Positions 32,280 to 48,972 of a stretch of 64,000 bases of DNA are shown piece after piece. Position 1 is the first letter of the stretch. Each line of letters begins with the position of its first letter. Below the pieces are notes generated by a model. It made no database searches, was not told the DNA's origin, and saw nothing but the letters and a program-made list of their open reading frames with translations. The position numbers and the translations under genes were made by a program. The stretch comes from Adiantum capillus-veneris (Eukaryota; Streptophyta; Polypodiopsida; Polypodiales; Pteridaceae). The stretch lies in NCBI GenBank assembly GCA_014529385.2, contig CM043965.1, forward strand, positions 68,159,690 through 68,223,689. Direction: 5' to 3'.

Positions 32280-33240
32280 CGCCTCCACACTCACCTAGGG
32301 TGAGGAGACTAGATACTGGAAAAACTCGGCTCTACATTGGTCTTCTTGGGGACCCATTTTGCAAGGTTTTTCTCCGGATAGCCATTGGGTCAAGATTGCA
32401 AGACGACTCAACAACAAAAGTTTTGGCACCTTGGCCTCACTGTGGAACCATTTTGATGGAGGAGGGCAATCTCTAGAACAATTTAAAGCTGTCATTAGCC
32501 TACTTCTTTAGGAATAAGTCCTAGTTGGTAGACTCCTGGATCTCCTTTTCCATACCTACCTCCCACCCTGTTCTACGGCAATCGAATGGAACGTGTGGAA
32601 GTGTCTAGGGGGAAACTCATTTCTTTGTCCCTCGACAAAGAGTGTCTATGAGAAGCTGGATTTCTTTGAGCAGTGGGTTGGGTATGTATCTCAACAAAAC
32701 TTGGTCCAAAACATAGAGCGGGATCAAATGGAGCCAGGTGTTGGAGAACATATGGCACTCTAACTACGACGATGAACAGAACTTTTTCCTATGGAAAATG
32801 CTTTTTGGTTTTCTATTGACCGGGGACAAACCGGGGACAAGCCTTGACCGGGGACAAGGCTCAGGTAAGGGATCTTGGAGATGGAACCTACATCAGATGC
32901 CACAAACACACCGAGACCATATCCTACCTCATTTGGGGCGATCTTGACGATTAAGAGCTTTACTGGAAGCGTCTGCACATGGGTGTTTTTCTAGCCAAGC
33001 ACCCCTTTCTTTAGATGGAACCTAGCATTTGGCTCCAAAGGCGATTGGACGATGGAGCATTGAGGACAGAAATTTGTATTGTTAGAATTGTAGTTCTGAA
33101 AGCCATATGGGTCTCCAGGAATGAAAAACTTTTGCGGGGAAATAACAGAGTGTTGCATGCAGAGCTAATATTGGACACTTGCACTTGGCTTATGTCCTAG
33201 CAAGAGGAAGTGGCTTGTCGAAAAGAAGAAGATATGTCCT
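32280..33240 (+). pseudogene. LINE-type ORF2 C-terminal remnant
   Basis: Plus-strand fragments in shifting frames resemble the region after the reverse transcriptase of plant L1-type LINEs. They include KSVYEKLDFFEQW, then FFLWKMLFGFLLTGDK, then ETISHLIWG, then AIWVSRNEKLLRGNN. This order (endonuclease-independent C-terminal zinc-binding region) is typical, but the frame is broken several times. There is no poly-A tail and there are no target duplications. A local triplication of GGGGACAA(A/G) lies at about 32821-32858. Confidence 0.6.
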
Positions 33241-34098
33241 TGATGAAAACATAGCATAGCAGTAGGAAATTTTGGAGCTTGGTTTAAGGGTGCGTTTGGG
33301 TCAATGGTCTCAAACCCCTTAGAGGGATTAGTGCCCATTGAATTGTCTCTTTTGTAAATCTTGGTTTCCTTTTGCAAAAGATATGCCAAAGTGTGCATGT
33401 GTTAGTTTGAGTTAATGAAACGAAGCTCAAATGAGTATATTTTTTTTTTAAAATGGATGCATTTGTGTCTACCAACAATAAGCCATTTCAATTTTAGAGC
33501 CCACAATGCCATCCAAAGTCGTAGTTCTATCATCTTCTGTTGACAGAGAACTAATCTGCTATGAATAGTTACACACTGGAAAGTGTTTGGAGATGTTTGC
33601 GAGAATAACAAGGGGTCTTTTGGAAAGTTCTATCCTCTTCTGTTGAGAGACAACTAATCTCCTATGAATAGTTACAAAAAGGAAAGTGTTTGGAGATGTT
33701 TGCAAGAATAACAAGGGGTCTTTTGGGAAGATTAAAAAACCTTAAGGGTATTTTGGAAATCTTAGGCAAAATATGAGGGTTTGTTTGAGAGTTTTTGAAA
33801 TTTAACAGGTACTTTGGGAATTTCTCTAGATTTGAGGGGTATATTTGTAATTTTTCCGAACTATCATGCTATGATTTTCATAGAGAGTAGCGATAAATGC
33901 TCGAGTTTTTCTACAATGAACTTATGTTTGGAAACTTGTCTTACAAGATTCGTAAATTCCTTAACCAAAAAAAGATTCATCTCATAAAAATCTCAAAGAG
34001 AGTTATCACTTTGCACAAAAATGAATTATGCTAGTTGTTAACAAACGAAGAAATGTGAATCATGATATGTGGAGTGGACAACCATATGCTTTGCTTGT
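33241..34098. repeat. Non-coding stretch with a ~104-bp tandem duplication
   Basis: 33524-33627 is repeated as 33628-33730 (shared AACTAATCT, CTATGAATAGTTAC and AATAACAAGGGGTCTTTTGG). At 33720-33860 a segment resembles, in reverse, the ends of the MITE-like element at 42732-43190. Confidence 0.7.
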
Positions 34099-35889
34099 GA
34101 CTAGTATATGACCCGCATGTTGTTGTGGCTAAGAAGAATAAGTTGTGAAACTCTTCTCCCATACCTTCCCCCCAAGGTGGCGCATGTGCAAACATTCCCT
34201 ATGCATCAATAAGGTAGTGTCAAATATTCTTGCATGCTTATTTATTAAATAAGATCGTCCTCTAGGCAACTTTAGCAAACTATTGTTAGCATACACATGT
34301 GGTAGTGATGTATGTGAACACACTTAGGACCGCCGGGGCATTTTTCCCCCTCTCTAGGAGGTTTTTTTCCCTGTGCATTGTATATACGTCCATCACTCTA
34401 GGGCTATCTCATATTTCCATTTCACACTAAGCACTATACTCTCGGTTGTGTGCCTTGAGCTTCCTTTGTCTTCTTTAAGCTGTGTGTGTTCTCCTGCAAC
34501 CCTGATTCCAACAATTGATATCAAAGCAAGTTGCATCCTCTCATGTTTAGTCGCTAACAGCTCCAGTACATGCTTGCTCACTTTCTCTGATTTTCCTAAG
34601 CTTTGTCGAGCATTTGCAGGTTGACAAATATTTTTTATTTGGGCTCATTTCGGCCTTTGTTTCCACTACAGACAGTACTGCATAGGCTATTTTGTCATTT
34701 CGTGTAAATTTTTTGTTAGTGCCGTTTTCTGCATAGCATGTCCCTTATAGTCTTCCACGGTTTGCATGTAATGTCAAAGTAGCCTACCAAGTCAACTCAA
34801 GTAGGCCCAAAATGAAACTAGATTCCAAGTGATAGTGTGATATTCATATCATACTACATAGTAAACCTCCAATCACATAATCTAAACACACCCAAAATTC
34901 CATGTCCACATCATGTCGCCACAATCATATACATGAAACACACGAATCAAAACATCAAAATACAATGTCTAGAGTGAATAACCTACCAAATCAACTCAAG
35001 GAGTCTCAAAACAAAACTACATTCCAAGTGGTAGTGTGAAATGCATCTCATACTATCATAATAGACCTCCAATCACATTATTTTGTCACACAATCACCAA
35101 AATGCCATGTCCATATCATATGGTCACCATGCACTTCTTGAGGGGCCACCTTGGGTAGTAGACCAATAGCATCCTAAACCCATCAAAAAGTCACGACTAT
35201 TGAAGTACTTACTCTCCTATAACTTCATCTCTTGCCTTGGAATTACAATTGCTAGATAGTCCAACCACCAAGTGCAAACATTTGCCTCCCAGGTTGTCAC
35301 TTTTCTATAAAACAAAGATGGAGAGTATATGGTATTCTCATCGTGCATATTAATCCACTCTCTAGTGAAAGTTGGGGTTGCATCCAACTAGTGCTTAACT
35401 ATGCATTGCACAATCCATTTATAGAAAGTTTTAAGCACCATCCACTTTCATAAACACATGCAGATATAATTAAATAGAATCACGAGCTATTAACAAACGA
35501 AAGAGGACATATGATTTTTAACTTTTTGCCAGTCTCTCCTTTGTATGGAGACTACTTTTCAAAACAAACTGTCCACCCCACCTTGGGCTCCCACATGGGT
35601 TTTATTTCATTTAGGTCCTGGGTACTACATTCATAGAAATTTTCTCTAATGTACTACATCCTTAATTTCCTAGAGAAGGATGACACTATCTCCACAAAGA
35701 TCAAAGGCTTACATCTGGCAACAAGGCATGAAGGAAACTCATGAGGACATTATAAAAAAAAATCACTAGTATGAAATTTTATTCGCGGGACTATGATGGG
35801 ATTCTTTGTCTCAAGATGCTAAGAAAGTCGCTAAGCAGTGTGATGCTTATTAGCGATTAGGTAGGGCTACAACTAAGGCTCTTGTTAAG

Positions 35890-35890
<1 letters not shown>
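34099..35890. repeat. Non-coding stretch; R1-like piece and a ~197-bp direct duplication
   Basis: 34099-34140 resembles 124-165. The segment 34781-34925 (CTACCAAGTCAACTCAAGTA ... CCATGTCCACATCATG) is repeated at 34978-35129. No convincing gene. Confidence 0.65.

Positions 35891-35939
<49 letters not shown>
35891..35939. repeat. (CT)n microsatellite
   Basis: About 24 uninterrupted CT units. Confidence 0.95.
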
Positions 35940-37295
<1,356 letters not shown>

Positions 37296-37739
37296 ACACC
37301 ACGAGCTCCATCTCTCTCTCATTCTAAGGATCGCATGCTAGTCAGCATTGTTCTTACTCCCTGTTGGCATGTTCCGCTAGCAGCTAGCCTCAAAGTTCAA
37401 TTGTGGAGGCTAAGCTGTTATCTTCGCTTTACCATAGAACCATATATATGGAGAACCAACAACTTTCAATGCTAGAATTGGACCTACAGTATTACAACCC
37501 AATGCTGGAACTTCCAACAGTATTACAACCTCCAATGTTGGAAATGGTGGCGCACTCTATAATGATGGTAAGCAAACTCAAAATGAATTCATTGGTGTAG
37601 TTAATCAAGTTAAATTTACTATATTTCCAAATGAATTCATTAGGGTAGCTAATCAAGTGTTAGCATGTTTAGATTACTGCATCATGTGCTCACAGCTACT
37701 CATTTCATTGATTTTGACTATCTAGTACATGATCATTTT

Positions 37740-38456
37740 ACAGACCTTAGGAGAATGTAGAAGGGAGCCATTACAGCCAATTACTTCCAGGATCCATCTA
37801 CTTTGATTATCAAGAAATACGAGAGAGGAAGAAAGAGAAAACAACGAGAAAACCAATGGATGAAAGTTGAGCGAGGAGATCATGCCGTCAATGATTAGGA
37901 GAAAAACAAAATCTCTTTCCAGATTACGAGTGCTTTCAAGAGTAGGACACAATGTTTCAGTACAAAAACAAAGTTGGAAATTCAAAGTCTTGTTGCTAAC
38001 CATCCACACATTTGGGAAATACATGGTCAATCTTCAGAGGATGTTGCTATGCAGATGGCAACTGTCTCCAATGTCCACAACACACTTGCTACCGAAAAGC
38101 AGCCAAGCTCTAATGAGGAGTTGTTTTTTTAAGAATGCAACATTGCCGATGCTGTTGAATTCAAAGGAAAAAATGTTTATTGCAAAAGTCTCCAGGGTCC
38201 GAAAAGTCAGCCAACACACCTTGTTTAAGGCTAAATCACGGCGGGAGAAGCCTGGTGTCAATGCTCAATTATTTTCCTTGGCTGCATGTCACAAGCAACA
38301 CCGTCATAGCCCTATCACATATGAAATTAAAGAATTGGTATACACCTTTTGGAGAGAGGAGACTCAAGTTTTACCCAACAAGAAGGTGTTTGTCGAAAGC
38401 GAGTGGGGAGGAAAAGCTACATAAAACAACCTGTGCACCTCCTAGACGAGCCTCAG
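37740..38456 (+). pseudogene. Transposase-like gene, 5' exon remnant
   Basis: Plus-strand frames, with frameshifts and stops, read like part of a cysteine-rich transposase-like family known to me from plants and invertebrates. Signs are IKKYERGRKRKQREN, a central region with CFSTKTKLEIQSLV, then SPITYEIKELVYTFWREET and VLPNKKVFVES, and finally HLLDEPQ just before a GT splice donor (CAG|GTGATC, 38456/38457). The exon continues in sense after the intron at 40284. The gene is dead in this copy. Family assignment is from memory and needs a profile search. Confidence 0.5.
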
Positions 38457-40283
38457 GTGATCAATCAAATACTTGTGCCATAACTTATTGCATTCTATGT
38501 ATTAGATGTATAATAATTGTTATCATGCTTGGTATAATCAGTAGCATTTTGAGTATGTTGTTTGATACAAGGTTTATGCCAGTTAGTATTATTACTATGT
38601 TGGGTATGTTGTTTAGCTTTATGGTATGCTAGCTAGCATGCCTAGTGATCTTACAGAATCTACTGGTTAGCACAATATTGAGGGTTTAGCTTGATGAGTA
38701 TGCTAGTAAGCATACCTAGTAGTCCTATAGAGTATAATGGTTACCACAATATTTAGGGTAGCTTTATGAGTATGCTAGCTACCATACCTAGTGATCTTAT
38801 AGAGTATGCTGGTTAGCACATTACTCAGAGTTTATCAGTTAGCATACCTAGGGATCTTACTGAGTATGCCGGTTAGCACAATATTTAGGGTTTATATTTA
38901 TGAGTATGCTAGTTAGCATGCCTAGTGATCTTACAGAGTATGCTGGTTAGCACAATATTCAGGGTTTAGCATTAAAATGGTATGCTAGTTAGCATGACTA
39001 GTGATCTTACAGCGTATGTTGTTTAGCACAATATTCAAGGTTTAGCATTACATGAGTATGCTAGTTAGTATGCCTAGTGATCTTACAGAGTATGATGGTT
39101 AACATAATATTCAAGGTTTAGCATTACATGAATATTGTTTAGCACAATATTCAAGGTTTAGCATTACATGAGTATGCTAGTTAGTATGCCTAGTGATCTT
39201 ACAGAGTATGATGGTTAACATAATATTCAAGATTTAGCATTATGAGTATGCTAGTTAGCATGCCTAGTGATCCTACAGAGTATGCTTGCTAGCACAATAT
39301 TCAGGGTTTAGCATTATTCATATGCTAGTTAGCATGCCTAATGATCTTATGGAGTATGCTAGTTAGCACAATATGCAAGGGTTTAGCATTATGAGTATGC
39401 TAGTTAGCATGCCTAGTGATCTTATAGAGTATGATGGCTAGCATAATATTCAGGGATTAGGATTATGAGTATGCTAGTTAGCATACCTAGTGATCTTACA
39501 ATGTATGTTGGTCAGCATAATATATATGCTACTTTAATACCCTTTATTATATACCTAGTATGCAAACTAGCATTCTTAGAATATTGTTGGAGGTAATGAG
39601 TATGCTACCTCCTATTTGTAGTATGCTAACTAGCAAGATGGTCAAGATGGTTAGCACAATATATGCTAGTTAGCATCCCTAGAATACTAATCGTCATATT
39701 GGGGATGCTCAACTGCATAACATTTTTGCTAATTAGCACACCTGCTACTCCTATTAGCATACAGGGTATGCTGGACAGAATCCAATCCATGCTAGTTAGC
39801 ACAGTTAGAACACTGTCCATGCTTGTTAGCATACCTCATATGCCAAACTACACACTAATCACCCTTGTTAGCACAGCTAGTATGCTAATAGCATTCATGG
39901 TATGTAAAGAGCTCCTACCATGTTTTTTGTGTAAGGAAAATTAGAAATGTGTTTTTGCTAACTAGCATACACAATATGCTAAGTAGCATCCAAGTCTTTG
40001 ATAGTGGTCTAAATGAAGTTTTGAGTAAGGATTTGGTCCCCTCTTGTATGAGTTGCAAGGCCTCTTAAAAGGGAAGATCTCCTACCAAGTTTTTTGTGTA
40101 ATGAAAATCAAAATTGTGTTTATGCTAATTGGCATATGCAGATTGCTAACTAGCATACACAAATTGCTAACTAGCATCCTGCTATATTTATGAGCATGAT
40201 GGATGTATTAGGTAGCCTTCTGTATATTCCTATTTTGATTCATTCATCATACTAAACATGCTGATCAATTATGGTTATTGCAG
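38457..40283 (+). other. Probable intron of the transposase-like gene, filled with minisatellite
   Basis: A donor CAG|GTGATC at 38457 and an acceptor TTATTGCAG|GCC at 40283 join two frames that follow one another in the family. The ~1.83-kb interval holds the ~76-bp minisatellite and related TATGCTAACTAGCATAC units. Confidence 0.5.
38640..39540. repeat. Minisatellite, ~76-bp unit, about 12 copies
   Basis: Each unit contains GTATGCTAGTTAGCATGCCT, then AGTGATCTTACAGAGTATG and GCACAATATTCAGGGTTTAG. Spacing is mostly 69-77 bp with one longer unit. The core TGCTA(G/A)(T/C)TAGCA is near-palindromic. Looser copies continue to about 40190. Confidence 0.92.
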
Positions 40284-41160
40284 GCCAGGCTCTTTTATCG
40301 ATTCAAAGAAAAACATCCAGATTGCAAGATTTGGCATGAGAATGTTTGAGATGTTGAAGCCATTCTTTTGCAGGCGGTTGAAAGATAGATACATGTGCTA
40401 CTGCAAAGAACATGTTCAAATTTCCTCTTTAAATGATTCACTGAACCACATGCGCTCTTAAACTTTTGGGATGCATGATACAGGTTGCAACTCTGTATGC
40501 AGTATCTGTGCCAGAGGCGATAACATTGGTAGGGGCTACTTGCTTCACATCACACGTTCAAAGGTGTCACACAGTTGTGGGAGTCCGTTCTCTGTCCAAA
40601 GCCAACAGGTGCAATTTTTCATAAAAGGGAATGCCTGATGGGAGCCTGTAAGACATGTGGAGTGAGAAAGTTAGAATTATGTTGCTTGAAGACAACAAAT
40701 CCAAGTAAGAGTATTGTTGTCAAAGTATTTGCGTATATAGAAGTAAAAGACAAGAATGGAAAGAGTAAAAGCAGAAAAAATCTTCTGCATAAAGAAATGC
40801 AATGCTAGAAGTTTCTTCAACTTCCAAAGACCAAGCTGAAGATCTTCATCACTCATAATTATGTAGCTCGATGGCAAGGACAACAGTTCAAAGACTGTCT
40901 ACTTTGGTTTTTGGATGATATTGTTGACTCAATTGTTTATTTTTGCCAAGAATTACACCTTCGAGGAGTAAAATGAGGTTTAGTCAATGCATTGGTACTC
41001 TAGTCAGGCAACCATTTTTGCACATATTACATACTATTGCAAGGCAAGGGAGGTAGTCAAAACAATCCACTTCTTCATATGAGATGACAAGGTGCATGAC
41101 ACATTGTTTGTGCAACATTGCTTGATTCTCAAAAACCTAGTCTGCGGGCACTAAACATTT
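40284..41160 (+). pseudogene. Transposase-like gene, middle exon(s), broken
   Basis: The frames in order are ARLFYRFKEKHPDCKIW, LKPFFCRRLKDRYMCYCKEH, then a second stretch LWESVLCPKPTGAIFHKREC followed by GACKTCGVRKLELC, then KIFITHNYVARWQGQQFKDC, and after a stop HITYYCKAREVVKTIHFF and DDKVHDTLFVQHC. Conserved Cys/His pairs and the DDIVDSIVYF and DDKVHDTLFVQH segments match the order in the family. Several stops and shifts are present (for example after HMRS at 40459-40461). The next part of the family protein is not found downstream; sequence after 41160 is unrelated. Confidence 0.55.
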
Positions 41161-42731
41161 GATAGCTTCGGCAAATCTTGTTCAAATTTAGTGAAACTTG
41201 TCTAGAGACTTCAACAAGGTGTTTATATGGTTAAAAAATATTAAAAAGTGGAAAAAACTGTGAAAGGTAAAAAATTAGATTATTTACTTTTGAGCCCCAG
41301 AAACAAGATTTTGAACTTTTGAGCTTGTACAGTGTGGGGGTTTCTAATCACCGAGTAAAAAAAAAATCAAGCGAAGACAAATTTGAGCAAATTGATACAA
41401 TAGCAATAATGGTGAAAGGAAAAAATTATGCCATGCACATTACTTTCACTACATAAATCTAACACTCAATCAACAAAAGATGAGACTTTAGAACCAATAT
41501 GAAAATTGAATACCCGAGGCACAAGAAATCTCTTCATACTTGAAACATATACAATTCAATTCCATGTGGCATACCTCCTCTCAAAAATAGGTTGTAAAAT
41601 TTTTGGCAAGCTCCATTTTACTAATTACCAAAATTTCAAGTCAAAACTTCTCGTCGCGCTTAAGTTCGTTGGTAGCTTGTGCAGCATTGGCTTCTAAGCT
41701 GCCTCTTAATTCTCTGAGCCCTCCTAATTGCAAATCTAAGGATAAAATAAAGCTTGAAGAGGTGCCTTGCAGGATCTCCAAATTGCTACTTTATCTGATC
41801 ATTTTGCTTTTGGAACCACTTTCCTTGAGACAATTTCTTGCCTAACGGGTCTATTGTGAGATCAATAGACAAAAACAATATGACCCAGAGCCAAATGCAA
41901 GTTCTTCTACACAGGAAAGGCCCGAGTCTCAGGTGCATTTGCCTGTTGGATGCAGAGATAAAGTCATGAAGCAGCAATTCCTTAAAAGCTTCTACAATGT
42001 GAGTGCTCTCACTGTTAAAAAATCCCAAGGCCATGGCACAACTAGAGAATCATCTAATCCTAGGATATCCAGGCAAGATTGAAATAATCTTTTAGTCCTA
42101 GCTCAGAGAATGGTGATTTACAACTTCCATAGCTTGCCAGATCTTTTGCAGCAATAGGTAAACAAGAGAAACCATCACAGGAACAGAGGTACAATAGAAC
42201 TATTTCTTCTACATGCCAACATCTATGGCTACAATCCAATGTCCCTTCAATGTGTCAGAGTACTATCAACTGTGACTTAGGATAAATATCGGACTGTAAG
42301 AAAACGTCATTAGCGCTATGGGGTTGTTGGAATGAATCAAGAGTGTTGGTTTGAATCCTAACTTGTGTTGAACAGAGTTCGTGCTCATTAGTAGCTCGCC
42401 CTAGTTCGGATCACGAGCTATGTTGAACAGAGTCAGTGCTCATTTGTAGCATATGTTCAAACACGTTTGGTGGAACGAACTCGTGACTAATTAATCTACT
42501 AAGCAAGTTGTCCCCGAGGCTACATGGCAGGCTCTCAGGGATTCCATATCCTTCAGAGTCTGATATTTAGCAAGAGCCGGATTGTGTGGGCGTGATTCTA
42601 TGGGCAAGAAGCAGCAAATGGTCAAAATGCAGCAATTGTAGATGCGAGTGAGGCAAAAGACAACAAAAAATAAATCATTCACAAAAGCTTGGAATCCAAC
42701 TCATTTTGACAAACGCTATTTGTTTCAAGGA
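41161..42731. other. Stretch without recognised gene
   Basis: AT-rich sequence with short open frames only. A local repeat (TGTTGAACAGAGT and GTGCTCATT) occurs twice at 42365-42445. Confidence 0.4.
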
Positions 42732-43190
42732 AAAATTACAAAGTACCCCTCTAATTTGTGGAAATTCTCAAAATACCCCTCAAATTTTAGAAATTCCCAA
42801 AATACCCTTGTATCTGTTTTGGCTAGATTCTTCAAGATTTTCTCATCTTTATTTCTTTTTTACAATTGAGATCCATTTTTGAGTGCTTAGCATGTGATTT
42901 GTCACAAATTACCTTACAAAAGGGCAATTATGTTCAAAAAATCATGAAGCAATTCTTCTGTAGAGCCTACATAACCAACTCAAATTCTAGTTTTAGCATC
43001 TTGTATTGATACACAACTACTCTTCTTATGAAAAGCTACAAATTTTTTTATCTTTGGAAAAATTTAATCTCATAACCGCACGGTTTTGGGAATTTTGAAA
43101 AATCTAAAGGGCATTGTGGGAATTTAGGACAAAATATCGGGGATACTTTGGGAACTTTTGAAATTCTTAAAGGGTTATTTTGGTGACCCT
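42732..43190. mobile_element. MITE-like element with imperfect terminal inverted repeats
   Basis: The left end TTACAAAGTACCCCTCTAAT, with AAAATACCCCTCAAATTTTAG next to it, is similar in reverse complement to the right end (GGATACTTTGGGAACTTTTG ... GGTTATTTTGGTGA). The (C)CCCTCAA/AAATTCCCAAA style is common in plant MITEs. Exact ends and target duplication are uncertain. A related piece is at 33720-33860. Confidence 0.45.
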
Positions 43191-46389
<3,199 letters not shown>

Positions 46390-46730
46390 TTTAACTTTCC
46401 ATTGGTATTTTGGTTTTTGGTTGTTGATGAACTATTGTGGTTGAGTTCTTTGAGATTTAACTTTCCACTAATTCATCGGCTTTACAGTTTGTGGAGAAAA
46501 TAATTGCTCCTTTGGTTTCCAAATCCATCTATTGCTAGTTTCTCTTCTGAAAGATGTTTTTCTCTGAGCTGTTAGATGTGAAACTATTTTTAGTATAGTA
46601 GATGAGTTTTTGGGCACCCAAATTTAAGACGGATTGTCCTTAATTTGTGCTTTTGGTACCCAACTTTTCTTGACTCCTTGCATGCTACTTGTAGCATTTG
46701 CTTTTTTAGAGGTTGACGTAGATTGATTGT
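46390..46730 (-). pseudogene. E3 W-x-P-K repeat region, broken
   Basis: In the minus frame after the second retropepsin the motifs KKSWVPKAQ (near 46660), IWVPKNSS (46615) and RWIWKPKEQ (46520) appear, with decayed WKVK copies further on. Stops interrupt. This is the counterpart of the E1 region at 4676-5555. Confidence 0.5.
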
Positions 46731-47290
46731 TTACTGGTTTCTTTTGTGGGAGACCTCTTTTCTCAATGCAATTGGGACTAAGAGTTGTCCTCCTTTAAGT
46801 GATAGCTTGAGTTGATTGGTGTCCCAATCTGGTACTGCCTTGTATGTCCGCATCCATGAGATTCCAAGAATCATCGTTTCATCCATATGCTCATCTGGTA
46901 TGCATACAAATTGATGTGGGTATGAAAATCCATCTACTATCACATTCAAATTGATGTGGGTATGAAAATCCATCTACTATCACATTCAAGTTGACTACTC
47001 CCAATGCCGGTGTTGGGTTTTTGTTGCATCCTTTGATAGCAGATATTCTCGATGCTAAAGACTGATTCGTAGCTTTCTTGTTAGTGGAATAAGTGACTGC
47101 ATTCATTTGAGCTCCAGTGTCTACTAATGCATTTGTGCTATGATTGTTCAGTTGTACCATGATGCGAAGGTCAATTCCATCCAACCATTCATCATCCATT
47201 GACACTGCGTCATTCTGTGATTCCCATAGTCTTTCATATGGTTCCAACCTGTTGATGGGAATAGGTGGTTGTTAATTTTTGAAAGCAGTT
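46731..47290 (-). pseudogene. E3 second retropepsin domain, downstream of integrase
   Basis: The minus-strand frame 47247-46891 reads DLRIMVQLNN, then ALVDTGAQMNAVT (an aspartic protease D-T-G-A motif at about 47118). After a frameshift the frame 46973-46731 carries the second half with MILGISWM (the conserved ILG block). The shift is caused by a 40-bp tandem duplication at 46907-46986. The element already has a different retropepsin (DSGAGIAIAT) upstream of integrase. The order integrase, protease-like domain, W-x-P-K repeats is unusual for Gypsy elements. It may be an accessory protease-like domain or a captured aspartic-protease gene. Confidence 0.65.
46907..46986. repeat. 40-bp tandem duplication in the E3 second retropepsin
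   Basis: The unit starting CAAATTGATGTGGGTATGAA lies at 46907-46946 and again at 46947-46986, identical. Because 40 is not a multiple of three it shifts the frame. Confidence 0.95.
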
Positions 47291-47329
47291 CTCCTCTTGA
47301 GTACTCGAAGTTGAGCTTCCTCTTGAGCT

Positions 47330-48803
47330 TCCTCAATAACCTGCTGTCATTTAATCTTTCTTTGCTTTGTTGCATGCATTTTCTCTAGCAAATCATTGGT
47401 TAGTGGCAAATGATACTTCTTTAAGCGGCATCCACTAATCTAGTTAGCCATTGGTTCACCATCTAGAGTGGACAACTTAACTACTCCACTTGGAGATACG
47501 TCTTCAATGATAAACGATCAACTTTCCTTTTTCTTCAACTTGGGAATGTGTTGCTTAAGGGAATAAGCTAAGACTAGGTTCCCTTTTTTGAAGATTTTTG
47601 TGACTAGATGTGAATCAAAAAATTATTTTTGCTTCCATTTGTGTGCATAGATGTGAGCTACAGCTGTTAGCCTTTACTCATTAATCTTTTCTAAATATTC
47701 AAGCCTCTCTGACAATTCATGTCCCGTCCGCTCAAGATCTTTAGCTACCCTCAGTGTCAACAACAGAAATTCTATCAGTAGTATGGCATCAAGACCATAA
47801 ACAAGATTAAAGGGTGTGGCATTTAAAGTTGTCTTGAATGAAACTATATAAGCCCATAGAGAGGCATGTAGATTCATTTCCCAATCAATTCGCCCTAAGC
47901 TAACCACTTTAGTCAATACCGAGCTAAGATTTTTATTCGTGTGCTCAGCTTGTCCATTTGCTTGTGGATGATATGGAGCTGATTTGTTATGGATGACCAT
48001 AAATTTATTCAGCAGATACTTAATTACCCCATTGAGTAAATGAGTTCCCCGATCACTGACAATTTCTATTGGAAGTCCATATCTTGTGAGTACATTCTCA
48101 TACAAGAATGCAGTTGCGGTTCTAGCATCATTCTTCCTAGTTGCCTTAGCCTCTGCCCACTTGGTCAAATAGTCCATAGCTACAACGATATATTGAGCTT
48201 GAGTTCTATAAGCAGGTGGTTGTATTGGTTCACCAAAATCTATGTCCCATTTTGCAAAAGCTCTATCCCTCATCATTGGTCTTAAAGGCATGCTATCTAC
48301 CCTCAGGTTTGTTGGCATTGGTGCAAACAAATGCTCCAAAAAGGGTTCATGTATATATGCTTCATCTGTGAAATCCCTTTTTAGGATACACTCTTCTCGT
48401 TTTAATCTCCCATTTTCTGAGGTTCCACACATCCAAATAGGTGTGTCTTTGTTTAACCAAGATGGAATCTTTGATTCAGCTGATGAGACTGAGTCAAATT
48501 CTTGATTGGGTGTTTTCATTACATCTCTAAAAGTGTGATCTTTCAAATTAACCCTTGTGATTGCTCCCACTTGCTTCAAATACAGGTAATTGTTTCCCAA
48601 TCTTGAATGAGTTGTACTTTCTGCATGAATGGTCTTCCCAAGATGATTTCATAGTTAAGTTTCTTTCCAAAGTCTACTATCGCAAAAATATGTTGATAAT
48701 CAATCCCACAAGAACTAACTATCACTTTTTCAAGCAGTCCTAAGGGTTTTTTGATGTGTCCATCAGCCAATTGTAATTTTATTTGAGTTTGTCTAATGGA
48801 CGG
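47330..48803 (-). pseudogene. E3 protease C-half joined to integrase (RT-RNase H missing)
   Basis: Next to E4 the frame continues the protease with KPLGLLEKVIVSSCG and NYEIILGRPFM. After a one-base shift near 48590 an open frame of 308 codons (48600-47674) runs through the post-protease linker (WMCGTSENGRLKREECIL) directly into an integrase core. That core has WDIDFGEPIQPP (first Asp), DYLTKWAEA, EIVSDRGTHLLNG (second Asp), PYHPQANGQAEHTN (catalytic Glu) and TPFNLVYGLDAI. The zinc-binding N-terminus of integrase and all RT/RNase H motifs are absent, yet the reading frame is kept at the joint. Further decayed integrase C-terminus extends to about 47330 with stops. Confidence 0.85.
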
Positions 48804-48918
48804 TGACGAAGGAAATTTGGAATGGCGGCCTCTACACCAAAACAAACTCCATTGCGCCACAAGGGAAATGAGATGAGGGCACCACCTAGTCTTGGAAGCG
48901 TGGACTAGGACCGCTACA

Positions 48919-48972
<54 letters not shown>

